Of a stretch of 5,507 nucleotides of DNA, positions 1-5,507 are shown piece by piece. Source of the DNA: Gemmatimonadaceae bacterium (GTDB taxonomy: Bacteria > Gemmatimonadota > Gemmatimonadetes > Gemmatimonadales > Gemmatimonadaceae); contig JANWKK010000014.1 in NCBI GenBank assembly GCA_025451425.1, forward strand, positions 1-5,507, in the 5' to 3' direction. The notes below the pieces were generated by a model. It did not search any database. It worked only from the letters and a program-made list of their open reading frames with translations, and was not told the DNA's origin. The position numbers and the translations under genes are program-made. The number at the start of each line of letters is the position of its first letter. Positions within the stretch are counted from its first letter, which is position 1.

Positions 1-729
1 GGCATGCTGCGACTGATTCCGTTGACGTTCGCGCTCACGCTCCTCGTTCTCGGAATCATTCGGTTACGGCGTCGTACGCCCATCACCGTTGCCTTCCTTC
101 TCGCGTATGGCGTCGTCACACTGATCTGGCCCTACACGCCGTGGCGCTTCATCTGGGGCATCTGGCCATTCGTGCTCCTGCTCGCCGTCGAAGGCGCCGC
201 CACAATCGTGCGGTGGCGTCCGGCCCAGCGCCCGATGCAGCTCGTTAGGCTTGGCCTCTTCGCCGTGCTGGGGCTCCTCGGCCTCGGCCTCGCGCGCGCC
301 GAAGTCGTTGCGTACCGAGATCGTGCCTGGGCGTCGCCGATTCGCGACGCGACGCGGAGCATCGCACCAGCCATGCGCTGGATCAGCCAGAACACGAACC
401 CACACGAAACGGTGATCGCTGACGCCGAGCCGCTCGTCTACCTATTCACCACACGGCCCTCGCTGCCTCCCGTCGCGTTTACCGCCGCCGAATACGTGAC
501 GCCTCGTGACCCGGCCGCCGACGTCGCCGCGCTCGGCGAGCTCGTTAGGCAATTTCCAGTGCGGTATGTCGTGACCGTGGTGCCCTCGACCATCGCGGCG
601 GCGCGCTCGCTCGAGCATCCGGCCTCTCCGGGTACGATTGCTCTTCGCGAACTCGACGCCGTGCCGGGAGTCGCGGTCTTCTCGGTCATCCGAGCGGGAT
701 CACCTGGTAGCGAGCCTCCGCGCCGATGA
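1..729 (+). CDS. GT-C type membrane glycosyltransferase, C-terminal part (5' truncated)
   Basis: The frame is open from the first base and ends at TGA 727-729, so the gene starts upstream of the window. The Met codon at base 4 is not a credible start because it aligns to the middle of the complete paralogue that follows (about its residue 305). Counting from that Met, four hydrophobic segments are visible (about 5-20, 27-43, 49-68, 82-97), followed by a soluble C-terminal domain of about 140 residues. The segment IWPYTPWRFIWGIWP and the later RWRP match VWPFNPQRFLWCVWP and RWRP in the next gene; 16 of 37 aligned residues around them are identical. The DAEPLVYLFT and AAEYVTPRDPA stretches are also shared. 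The family is expected to move a sugar from a polyprenyl-phosphate donor on the outer face of the inner membrane. The catalytic loop lies outside the window, so donor, acceptor and activity cannot be judged. Confidence 0.8.
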   Translation, partial: GMLRLIPLTFALTLLVLGIIRLRRRTPITVAFLLAYGVVTLIWPYTPWRFIWGIWPFVLLLAVEGAATIVRWRPAQRPMQLVRLGLFAVLGLLGLGLARAEVVAYRDRAWASPIRDATRSIAPAMRWISQNTNPHETVIADAEPLVYLFTTRPSLPPVAFTAAEYVTPRDPAADVAALGELVRQFPVRYVVTVVPSTIAAARSLEHPASPGTIALRELDAVPGVAVFSVIRAGSPGSEPPRR

Positions 730-765
730 TGACTCGAATGAGGCCTTACCCGGTGAACGACACGC

Positions 766-771
766 GGAGAG
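766..771 (+). promoter_or_regulatory. Shine-Dalgarno that fixes the start of the second glycosyltransferase gene
   Basis: GGAGAG ends four bases before ATG 776. An upstream in-frame ATG at 638 would overlap the previous gene by about 90 bases and add 46 polar residues that look like out-of-frame translation. The ATG at 776 is therefore the better start. Confidence 0.65.
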
Positions 772-775
772 ATCG

Positions 776-2371
776 ATGACGGGCGCCGTCGCGACGATCC
801 CTTCGACCGCCAAGCTCACAGCAGCGCGAGCTGTCCCGGCGTGGCTGGTGTCCGTGCTCGTCGGCGCCGTTGTATTTGGTGTTGGCGCGATGATCGTCGA
901 TGGACTTCCTGTCGGTGCCGCCCACGACGACGGCATGTACGTCATCCTCGGGAAAGCGCTCGCGACAGGGCAGGGCTATCGCTGGCTGCATGTGCCGGGA
1001 GCACCGCCAGCAACTCACTTTCCGCCGGGCTATCCGGCGGTACTGGCGCTTCTCTGGTGGTTGTTTCCGGCGTTTCCCGCAAACGTCATCGTGTTCAAGC
1101 TCGCGAACGCGCTCTTCATGGGTCTGGCGGCGAGCGGCTGCTTCTGGCTCGCGCGATCGCGATTCGAGATGTCAGATGTTGGCGCGGCAGCGTTCGCGAT
1201 CGTTGCGACGTTAGGCATTCCAACGCTGACGCTGAGCGCGCTCGTGATGTCAGAGCCACTGTTCCTCGCGCTGCTCATGCCAACGCTCCTGCTGGCGGAG
1301 CGAGTCGCCGACGATGTCTCGAATCGAATCCGCGATATCGTCGCGCTGGCATTGCTCATCGGTGTCGCGACACTCGTTCGTACGCACGGCATCGCTTTGA
1401 TTGGCGCTGTCGCGCTGGTGCTTGCTTCGCGCCGCCGTTTTCGCATGGCGGCGCTATTCATGTCCATCGTGATCGTGCTTCTTCTACCATGGCAGATCTG
1501 GGTCGCGACACACGCTGGTGTCGTGCCCATGACGATGCGCGGGAATTATGAGTCGTACAGCGCATGGTTCTCGTCTGGATTGAAGGCGGAGGGATTCGCA
1601 CTGATTGCGCGCACGGTGCCGCAAACGAGCCGAGACATCTCGACGATGTTCGAGGTCTTCGCCGCTCCCGGCATGCCGATGCCTGTGCGCTACGTTGCTC
1701 TGCTCGCGCTCGCCGCGCTGGCCGCGCTGGGGGCGCGCGTACTTTGGCAGCGCGCTCGCGTGTCGGCAGTGTTCCTACTGCTGTACTGCGCTATCGTAAT
1801 TGTCTGGCCCTTCAATCCGCAGCGCTTCCTCTGGTGCGTGTGGCCGCTGGTGATCGTGCTGCCAATTCTTGGCGCCCGCGAGACGCTGCGCTGGCGCCCG
1901 TCGTCGAGGCACTGGCACGCGGCACGGATTGCCGCATTGGCCGCGAGCGGTTTGATCGCTTGCGGTTACGGCGTGTACAACGTGCGTGGCTATCGGCATC
2001 AGTGGTGGTCGAGCGTTCCGCGCCTGATCTCACGGAACGTTCATCCGCTGCTCGTCTGGGTCGCGACGCGTACGCCGCGCGATGCCGTTCTCGCCACCGA
2101 AGCGGAGAGCGCGGTGTATCTCTACACGGGCCGCTACACTGTACCGGTTGGTACGTTCACGGTCGACGAGTACTTCGGTGCGCGTACGCCGGCCGAGAAT
2201 GCGACGGTAATTCGCTCTGTCGTCGCGCGCTATCGCCCAAAGGCGGTCGTCGTGTCCTCCGGCGCGATGCGAGACGCCGCTCGTGAGCTGGTACTCGGTA
2301 ATCCTCCGACTTTCGTTGTTGTCGACACCTTTCCAAGTGGTGGGCTGGTCCTCATTCCCAGATCACGATGA
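776..2371 (+). CDS. GT-C type integral membrane glycosyltransferase (ArnT/PMT-like), complete
   Basis: The 531-residue protein has about ten to eleven membrane segments (first at about 22-42, last at about 382-402) and a C-terminal soluble domain from about 405. The first loop carries D51-D52 in DDGMYVILGKAL and HFPPGYP at 81-87. This arrangement fits GT-C enzymes of the ArnT/PMT (GT83/GT39) kind, where an acidic pair in the first extracytoplasmic loop is catalytic. MSEPLF (158-163), VRTHG (201-205) and PQRFLWCVWP (348-357) are further family-like positions. Such enzymes transfer a sugar from polyprenyl phosphate to a lipid, glycan or protein on the periplasmic side; the acceptor cannot be read from sequence. 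It is a tandem paralogue of the truncated gene upstream, 46 bases away, and its TGA overlaps the next ATG as ATGA, so it is probably co-translated with the GT2 gene. The acidic pair here is DD, where many relatives have DE. Confidence 0.85.
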   Translation: MTGAVATIPSTAKLTAARAVPAWLVSVLVGAVVFGVGAMIVDGLPVGAAHDDGMYVILGKALATGQGYRWLHVPGAPPATHFPPGYPAVLALLWWLFPAFPANVIVFKLANALFMGLAASGCFWLARSRFEMSDVGAAAFAIVATLGIPTLTLSALVMSEPLFLALLMPTLLLAERVADDVSNRIRDIVALALLIGVATLVRTHGIALIGAVALVLASRRRFRMAALFMSIVIVLLLPWQIWVATHAGVVPMTMRGNYESYSAWFSSGLKAEGFALIARTVPQTSRDISTMFEVFAAPGMPMPVRYVALLALAALAALGARVLWQRARVSAVFLLLYCAIVIVWPFNPQRFLWCVWPLVIVLPILGARETLRWRPSSRHWHAARIAALAASGLIACGYGVYNVRGYRHQWWSSVPRLISRNVHPLLVWVATRTPRDAVLATEAESAVYLYTGRYTVPVGTFTVDEYFGARTPAENATVIRSVVARYRPKAVVVSSGAMRDAARELVLGNPPTFVVVDTFPSGGLVLIPRSR

Positions 2372-3171
2372 TTGAGATTGCACCCGGCACGTCTGGTTCG
2401 ACGGGGGGGCGAGACGCGGAAAGCGCGCTCACGCGCGAACGCCGGCGACATCGCACGCCGCTCGATCGCGCCACGTTGCGTCTGTCTGTGCTCGTTCCGG
2501 TTTACAACGAACGCAACACCATCGAGCTGATTCTCGACGAGATTCACTCGGCCCCCTTTCAGAAAGAGGTCATCGTCGTCGACGACTGCTCGACCGATGG
2601 CACGCGTCAGCTACTGCAGGAGCTGATGAATGAAGGCCGCATTGATCGGCTTCATCTGCAGCCCGTCAATCGCGGCAAGGGCGCCGCGATTCGACAAGCG
2701 CTGTCGATGAGCACGGGCGACGTCGTCCTCGTCCAGGACGCTGACCTCGAATACGACCCCGCGGACTGGCGGCAGCTTCTCGAGCCGATCGTCGACGGCC
2801 GCGCCGACGCCTGCTTCGGCTCGCGCTTTCTCGGCGGACCGCACCGCGTGCTCTACTTCTGGCACTCGGTCGGCAACAAGCTGCTGACGATGTATTCAAA
2901 CATGCTGACGAACCTCAACCTCACCGACATGGAGACGTGCTACAAAGCCATGCGCGGTGATATGGCGCGCGACGTGGTTTTGCCGAAGCTGACCACCGAT
3001 CGCTTCGGCTTCGAGCCGGAGGTGACGGCGCGGCTCGCGCAAGCCAAGGCCCGAATCTTCGAGGTGCAGATCAGCTACAGCGGCCGAACCTACGCCGAGG
3101 GGAAGAAGATCAACTGGCGAGACGGCATTGCGGCGTTCTGGCACATCACCCGATTCCACTTCGCGCGATGA
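2368..3171 (+). CDS. GT2 family glycosyltransferase, polyprenyl-phosphate mannose/glucose synthase-like (DPM1 type)
   Basis: The 267-residue protein has the full GT-A fold signature: LVPVYNE (42-48), VDDCSTDGT (71-79), NRGKGAAIR (101-109), the metal-binding QDADLEYDP (123-131), GSRF (151-154), TDMETCYK (186-193) and RFGFEPEVTA (212-221). The last two match the dolichol-phosphate mannose/glucose synthase group. The expected reaction is transfer of mannose or glucose from GDP- or UDP-sugar to polyprenyl phosphate at the cytoplasmic membrane face. There are no C-terminal membrane helices, unlike GtrB-type relatives, so it should be soluble or peripheral. The first 37 residues are a polar, Arg-rich extension without family resemblance and contain a G7 run (2403-2409). 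The start is supported by ATGA overlap with the gene before; no clear Shine-Dalgarno is seen, which suggests coupled translation. It also overlaps the next gene by ATGA. The sugar is not determinable. It may supply donor to the GT-C proteins on either side (inference). Confidence 0.9.
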   Translation: MIEIAPGTSGSTGGRDAESALTRERRRHRTPLDRATLRLSVLVPVYNERNTIELILDEIHSAPFQKEVIVVDDCSTDGTRQLLQELMNEGRIDRLHLQPVNRGKGAAIRQALSMSTGDVVLVQDADLEYDPADWRQLLEPIVDGRADACFGSRFLGGPHRVLYFWHSVGNKLLTMYSNMLTNLNLTDMETCYKAMRGDMARDVVLPKLTTDRFGFEPEVTARLAQAKARIFEVQISYSGRTYAEGKKINWRDGIAAFWHITRFHFAR

Positions 3172-5006
3172 GGCGTCTCATGGATGCTCTCGCGAAAGCA
3201 TCGGCCCGGACCCGATGGTGGCTGCTCGCCGCGGCGCTCCTGATGCTAGTGGTTCTCTCGTCAGGCATCGGCATCCGGAACGGCTTCACGTACGATGACG
3301 TATACGTGATCCAGCAGAACGGCGCGATCCACACGCTGCACAGGTGGTGGCAGATATTCGCGCGTCCGTATTGGCCAAAGGTCTACGGCAGCGATGGCTA
3401 CCGTCCAATGACGATGCTTGCCTTCGCCGCGGAATGGGTCATGGCAGGCGGATCGGCGTGGATTTTCCATGCAGTCAACATCGCGCTCTACGGCGCGATC
3501 ACCGTTGCGATCTTCTGGATCGCCGGCATGTTGCTGCCGATAACCGCAGCATGGATCGTCGCGGCGTTGTTCGCGGTGCACCCGGTGCACGTCGAAGCAG
3601 TCGCGAACATCGTCGGCCAATCCGAGCTCTGGGTCGCACTGTTGCTGCTGATCGCGGTCGGCATCTATCTCCGGCGTCGCCTAACGGGCGCCGCTGTTTC
3701 CCTTGGAGACGGCATCGCGATCTGCGCGTGTTACGCAGCGGCACTCTTCTTCAAGGAGCACGCGATTGTTTTGCCGGCACTGTTGGTGGCGGTCGAAGCA
3801 ATCGTAGCGCGCGACGCCCGTCCACTGCGCACTCGACTCGTATTAGCGCGGCCGCTGGTGCTCTGGCAGATACTGGTTGCGGTATCGTATCTCGCGGCGA
3901 GGGCCGCCGTGAAGCACGGGGACATCTCCGGATTCCAGCCGTTCATCGTCTTTCAGGCGCTCGACCTGAGCTACGCGAACCGCGTGCTGACGATGTTTGG
4001 CGTCGTTCCCGATTGGTTGCGCCTCCTCTTGTGGCCAGCGCATCTCAGGACCGAGTACTCGCCGCCCTACGTGGAAATCGCGCAAGGGCCGAGCCTCGTC
4101 CAGCTCCCAGGCCTACTGTTGCTCTTCGGCATTCTGGGACTCGGCATCGCGCTCTGGAAGCAGCGTGGTGCGGCCCGGGTCGCCGCCTTCGGCATTGCGT
4201 GGCTCTGCTTAACGCTCTTGCCCACGAGCAACTTCGTCGTTCCGGCGGGCATCATCCTCTCCGAGCGAACGCTGTTTCTTCCGAGCTTTGGTGCCTTACT
4301 CGCTATCGGAGCGCTGATCTCCTGGCTTGTCGATCTCCTTGCACAAGTGCAATCGAACGGTGTCGCGCGCAACTATCGGGTTGCCACGATCGCGGCGCTC
4401 GTCGGCATACTGGCAGCCGGTTCATGGCGCAGTGTGACCCGCACCACGGTTTGGCACGACAATGAGCGATTGTTCACGCAATCCATCATCGATTCGCCTC
4501 AGAGCTACCGCGCACACTACATGCTCGGGGCGTGGATGTTCGCGACGGACCGCAAGCGAGAGGGCGAACATCACTATCGCCGCGCGCTCGCCCTCTTCCC
4601 CTACGACCCGTTCATGGCGTACAACCTCGCGATGCAGTACCAAGCGAACGGAATGTACGCAGCGGCGATTCCGCTGTATCAGTGGGCCTTCAGCATCGCG
4701 CCCCACTTCCGCCAGGGAGAGGGACGGCAGGATCTCGCCATCTGTCTGGCCGGAGCAAATCGCCCCGCCGAGGCGCGGGAACAGGCGTTGCTCGCCATGC
4801 AGTATGGCGGAGCGTCGCTACGAGAACTGCGCCGCATCGTGCAATTCAGCGACAGTGTCATGCGCACGGCGCCTAACGCTCCGACAAGGATGCCCAACGG
4901 CAGGGCAAAGAGCCCGAAACCACGGAGCGCGATGTCCCCCTTTGGTGATGGCAAAACGCTAGAGACTTCGCAATTTGCTCGTGTGGCGGCAATCACCCAC
5001 CGTTGA
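3168..5006 (+). CDS. TMTC-like membrane glycosyltransferase with C-terminal TPR repeats
   Basis: The 612-residue protein has about eleven or twelve membrane segments up to about residue 420, then TPR-like helices. It begins with a short basic N-terminus and a helix (17-36), then a loop with TYDD (41-44) and YRPMT (78-82). HPVHVEAVANIVGQSEL (138-154), KEH (196-198), LLLWPAHLRTEYSP (286-299) and LPTSNFVVPAGIILSER followed by LFLPS (351-373) closely recall motifs of the animal TMTC1-4 O-mannosyltransferases, which use dolichol-phosphate mannose. Three TPR-like units follow at about 446-479, 480-513 and 517-546. The TYDD acidic pair is the likely catalytic site. The ATG overlaps the GT2 stop as ATGA; ATG 3180, four codons later, is an alternative start. 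The tail from about residue 563 is Pro/Arg/Lys-rich, of different character, and not part of the TPR fold. Role (inference): protein O-glycosylation using the lipid-linked sugar made by the preceding enzyme. Fold and class are fairly sure, substrate is not. Confidence 0.8.
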   Translation: MRRLMDALAKASARTRWWLLAAALLMLVVLSSGIGIRNGFTYDDVYVIQQNGAIHTLHRWWQIFARPYWPKVYGSDGYRPMTMLAFAAEWVMAGGSAWIFHAVNIALYGAITVAIFWIAGMLLPITAAWIVAALFAVHPVHVEAVANIVGQSELWVALLLLIAVGIYLRRRLTGAAVSLGDGIAICACYAAALFFKEHAIVLPALLVAVEAIVARDARPLRTRLVLARPLVLWQILVAVSYLAARAAVKHGDISGFQPFIVFQALDLSYANRVLTMFGVVPDWLRLLLWPAHLRTEYSPPYVEIAQGPSLVQLPGLLLLFGILGLGIALWKQRGAARVAAFGIAWLCLTLLPTSNFVVPAGIILSERTLFLPSFGALLAIGALISWLVDLLAQVQSNGVARNYRVATIAALVGILAAGSWRSVTRTTVWHDNERLFTQSIIDSPQSYRAHYMLGAWMFATDRKREGEHHYRRALALFPYDPFMAYNLAMQYQANGMYAAAIPLYQWAFSIAPHFRQGEGRQDLAICLAGANRPAEAREQALLAMQYGGASLRELRRIVQFSDSVMRTAPNAPTRMPNGRAKSPKPRSAMSPFGDGKTLETSQFARVAAITHR

Positions 5007-5016
5007 ACCGTTATGC

Positions 5017-5043
5017 CTAACACACGTCATGGCGTGATGTTAG
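5017..5043. repeat. Imperfect inverted repeat (hairpin) just after the TPR glycosyltransferase gene
   Basis: CTAACA then CACG (5017-5026) pair with CGTG and TGTTAG (5033-5036, 5038-5043) around a six-base loop, with one bulged A at 5037. That gives a ten-base-pair stem starting 10 bases after the upstream stop. No T-tract follows, so it is not a typical intrinsic terminator. It lies about 50-80 bases upstream of the predicted pilin transcription start, so it could be an activator-binding site or a transcript 3'-end structure. Confidence 0.5.
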
Positions 5044-5069
5044 CAGCCGCGAAGCAGATTGGTAGTACA

Positions 5070-5084
5070 TGGCCCGCCCGTTGC
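5070..5084 (+). promoter_or_regulatory. Sigma-54 (RpoN) promoter candidate for the pilin gene
   Basis: TGGCCCG, four bases, then TTGC matches the -24/-12 consensus TGGCACG-N4-TTGC at every position but one (C for A). The GG at 5071-5072 and GC at 5083-5084 are separated by exactly ten bases, as sigma-54 needs. Transcription would begin near 5095-5096, giving a leader of about 62 bases before ATG 5158. Sigma-54 control of pilA through a PilR-type activator is known in other bacteria such as Pseudomonas and Myxococcus. No other promoter-like element was recognised in this gap. Confidence 0.6.
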
Positions 5085-5093
5085 CTTGCTTAA

Positions 5094-5111
5094 CGCCGAA
5101 TTTTTTCGGCG
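5094..5111 (+). promoter_or_regulatory. Stem-loop at the predicted 5' end of the pilin mRNA
   Basis: CGCCGAA and TTCGGCG form a perfect seven-base-pair stem around a TTTT loop. It sits at, or within a base or two of, the start predicted from the sigma-54 element, so it would cap the transcript. A stabilising 5' hairpin is plausible for an abundant structural mRNA (inference). No run of T follows the stem, so it is not a terminator. Confidence 0.5.
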
Positions 5112-5125
5112 GAGCCACCGGCTCC
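5111..5125 (+). promoter_or_regulatory. Second leader stem-loop of the pilin mRNA
   Basis: GGAGCC and GGCTCC form a six-base-pair stem with an ACC loop, directly adjoining the first hairpin (they share base 5111, so only five pairs form if both fold together). It lies 20 bases upstream of the Shine-Dalgarno and leaves that site free. Its role is unknown. Confidence 0.4.
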
Positions 5126-5144
5126 CATCAGTTCACTTTCCCCC

Positions 5145-5150
5145 GGAGAG
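5145..5150 (+). promoter_or_regulatory. Shine-Dalgarno of the pilin gene
   Basis: GGAGAG lies seven bases before ATG 5158 in a purine-rich run. It is a strong, well-spaced site and agrees with a highly expressed gene. It supports the chosen start, which also gives a correct prepilin leader. Confidence 0.75.
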
Positions 5151-5157
5151 AAGAGAC

Positions 5158-5507
5158 ATGCTCCGCAATCGAAAGGGCTTTACGCTCATCGAGCTGCTGA
5201 TCGTGGTCGTCATCATCGGCATCTTGGCCGCGATCGCGATTCCGAAGTTCGCCAACACCAAGACGAAGGCGTACGTGACGGCCATGAAGTCGGACCTGCG
5301 CAACCTCGTCACCGCTGAGGAGGCGTTCTTCTCCGACTCGACGTACTACACGACCGCGACGGTTCTCGTTGCGCGCAACGGCTTCAAGAACTCGTCTGGC
5401 GTCGGCGTGCCCGCGGTCACCCCGGGTGCTGGTTACTGGTCGGCGACCGTAACGCACAGCCAGATCTCGGGTGGTACCTGCGGTATCGGCGTCAACACGA
5501 CGAACCC
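5158..5507 (+). CDS. pilA: Type IV major prepilin (PilA-like), N-terminal part; 3' end outside the window
   Basis: The frame runs from ATG 5158 to the window edge, giving 116 complete codons without a stop. The leader is MLRNRKG, with prepilin peptidase cleavage expected between G7 and F8; the mature protein starts FTLIELL and has the conserved Glu at position 5 (E12). The hydrophobic stretch that follows to about residue 31 is the alpha1-N helix that anchors the subunit in the membrane and forms the pilus core; P32 follows in AIAIPKF. The rest is a globular headgroup rich in Thr and Ser, with one Cys so far (C108), which may pair with a Cys beyond the window. The protein would be assembled into type IV pili for twitching, adhesion or DNA uptake. 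It seems to have its own promoter and leader after the glycosyltransferase genes. A type II secretion pseudopilin is possible, but the short basic leader and headgroup favour a major pilin. Confidence 0.92.
   Translation, partial: MLRNRKGFTLIELLIVVVIIGILAAIAIPKFANTKTKAYVTAMKSDLRNLVTAEEAFFSDSTYYTTATVLVARNGFKNSSGVGVPAVTPGAGYWSATVTHSQISGGTCGIGVNTTN

Noticed and set aside
4..6. ATG at base 4 as the true start of the first gene.
   Set aside because: The encoded protein aligns to the C-terminal half of the complete paralogue, and the frame is open to the window edge, so the gene is truncated by the window.
64..405. Minus-strand open frames under the first gene and similar long antisense frames across the window.
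   Set aside because: Their translations are low-complexity Arg/Ala/Ser-rich shadows typical of GC-rich coding DNA, and the plus-strand genes have clear family motifs.
638..775. Upstream in-frame ATG 638 as the start of the second glycosyltransferase gene.
   Set aside because: It would overlap the previous coding region by about 90 bases and add a polar, Ser/Arg-rich leader; ATG 776 has a good Shine-Dalgarno and lies just before the first membrane helix.
4679..5023. Minus-strand open frame with a hydrophobic stretch, a possible small membrane protein.
   Set aside because: It is antisense to the TPR part of the TMTC-like gene, its second half is a plain shadow of that gene, and no Shine-Dalgarno or family motif was seen.
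4871..5045. Integron attC-like site, suggested by GCCTAAC and GTTGAAC/GTTAGC elements.
   Set aside because: No pair of core sites with matching inner boxes and proper spacing could be found, the first element is inside a gene, and the same motif occurs within several other genes.
5017..5111. Rho-independent terminator after the glycosyltransferase operon.
   Set aside because: Neither the 5017-5043 nor the 5094-5111 hairpin is followed by a T-tract; the T run at 5101-5106 is in the loop and stem of the second.

Overview
The window comes from a GC-rich bacterial chromosome. All supported genes lie on the plus strand: four envelope glycosyltransferase-type genes, then the start of a type IV pilin gene. 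The pilin N-terminus (7-residue leader, then FTLIELL) and the general gene style remind me of Gemmatimonadota or a neighbouring environmental phylum. That assignment rests on recognition only, not on a search.

Layout: (1) bases 1-729 hold the C-terminal part of a GT-C type integral membrane glycosyltransferase. (2) After a 46-base gap, bases 776-2371 hold a complete 531-residue paralogue of it, with a DD motif and an HFPPGYP motif in the first extracytoplasmic loop. (3) Bases 2368-3171 encode a soluble GT2 enzyme of the dolichol-phosphate-mannose synthase (DPM1) type. (4) Bases 3168-5006 encode a 612-residue multi-pass protein with C-terminal TPR repeats, strongly reminiscent of the eukaryotic TMTC O-mannosyltransferases. 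Genes 2-3 and 3-4 overlap by ATGA, so 2-4 form a tightly coupled operon, probably with gene 1 at its head. (5) An intergenic stretch at 5007-5157 carries an imperfect inverted repeat, a very good sigma-54 promoter match, two hairpins in the predicted leader and a Shine-Dalgarno. (6) From 5158 to the window end is the 5' part of a major type IV prepilin gene (pilA-like).

A working model (inference): the GT2 enzyme charges a polyprenyl phosphate with a sugar in the cytoplasm, and the GT-C proteins transfer that sugar to acceptors on the outer face of the membrane. The TMTC-like architecture and the adjacent Ser/Thr-rich pilin suggest a lipid-linked-sugar protein O-glycosylation module with the pilin as a possible substrate. 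The pilin seems to have its own sigma-54-dependent promoter, so it would be controlled separately from the glycosyltransferase operon.

A further pattern is an apparent excess of the octamer CGTTARGC (seven copies over both strands). I saw no RNA gene, CRISPR array or insertion sequence.
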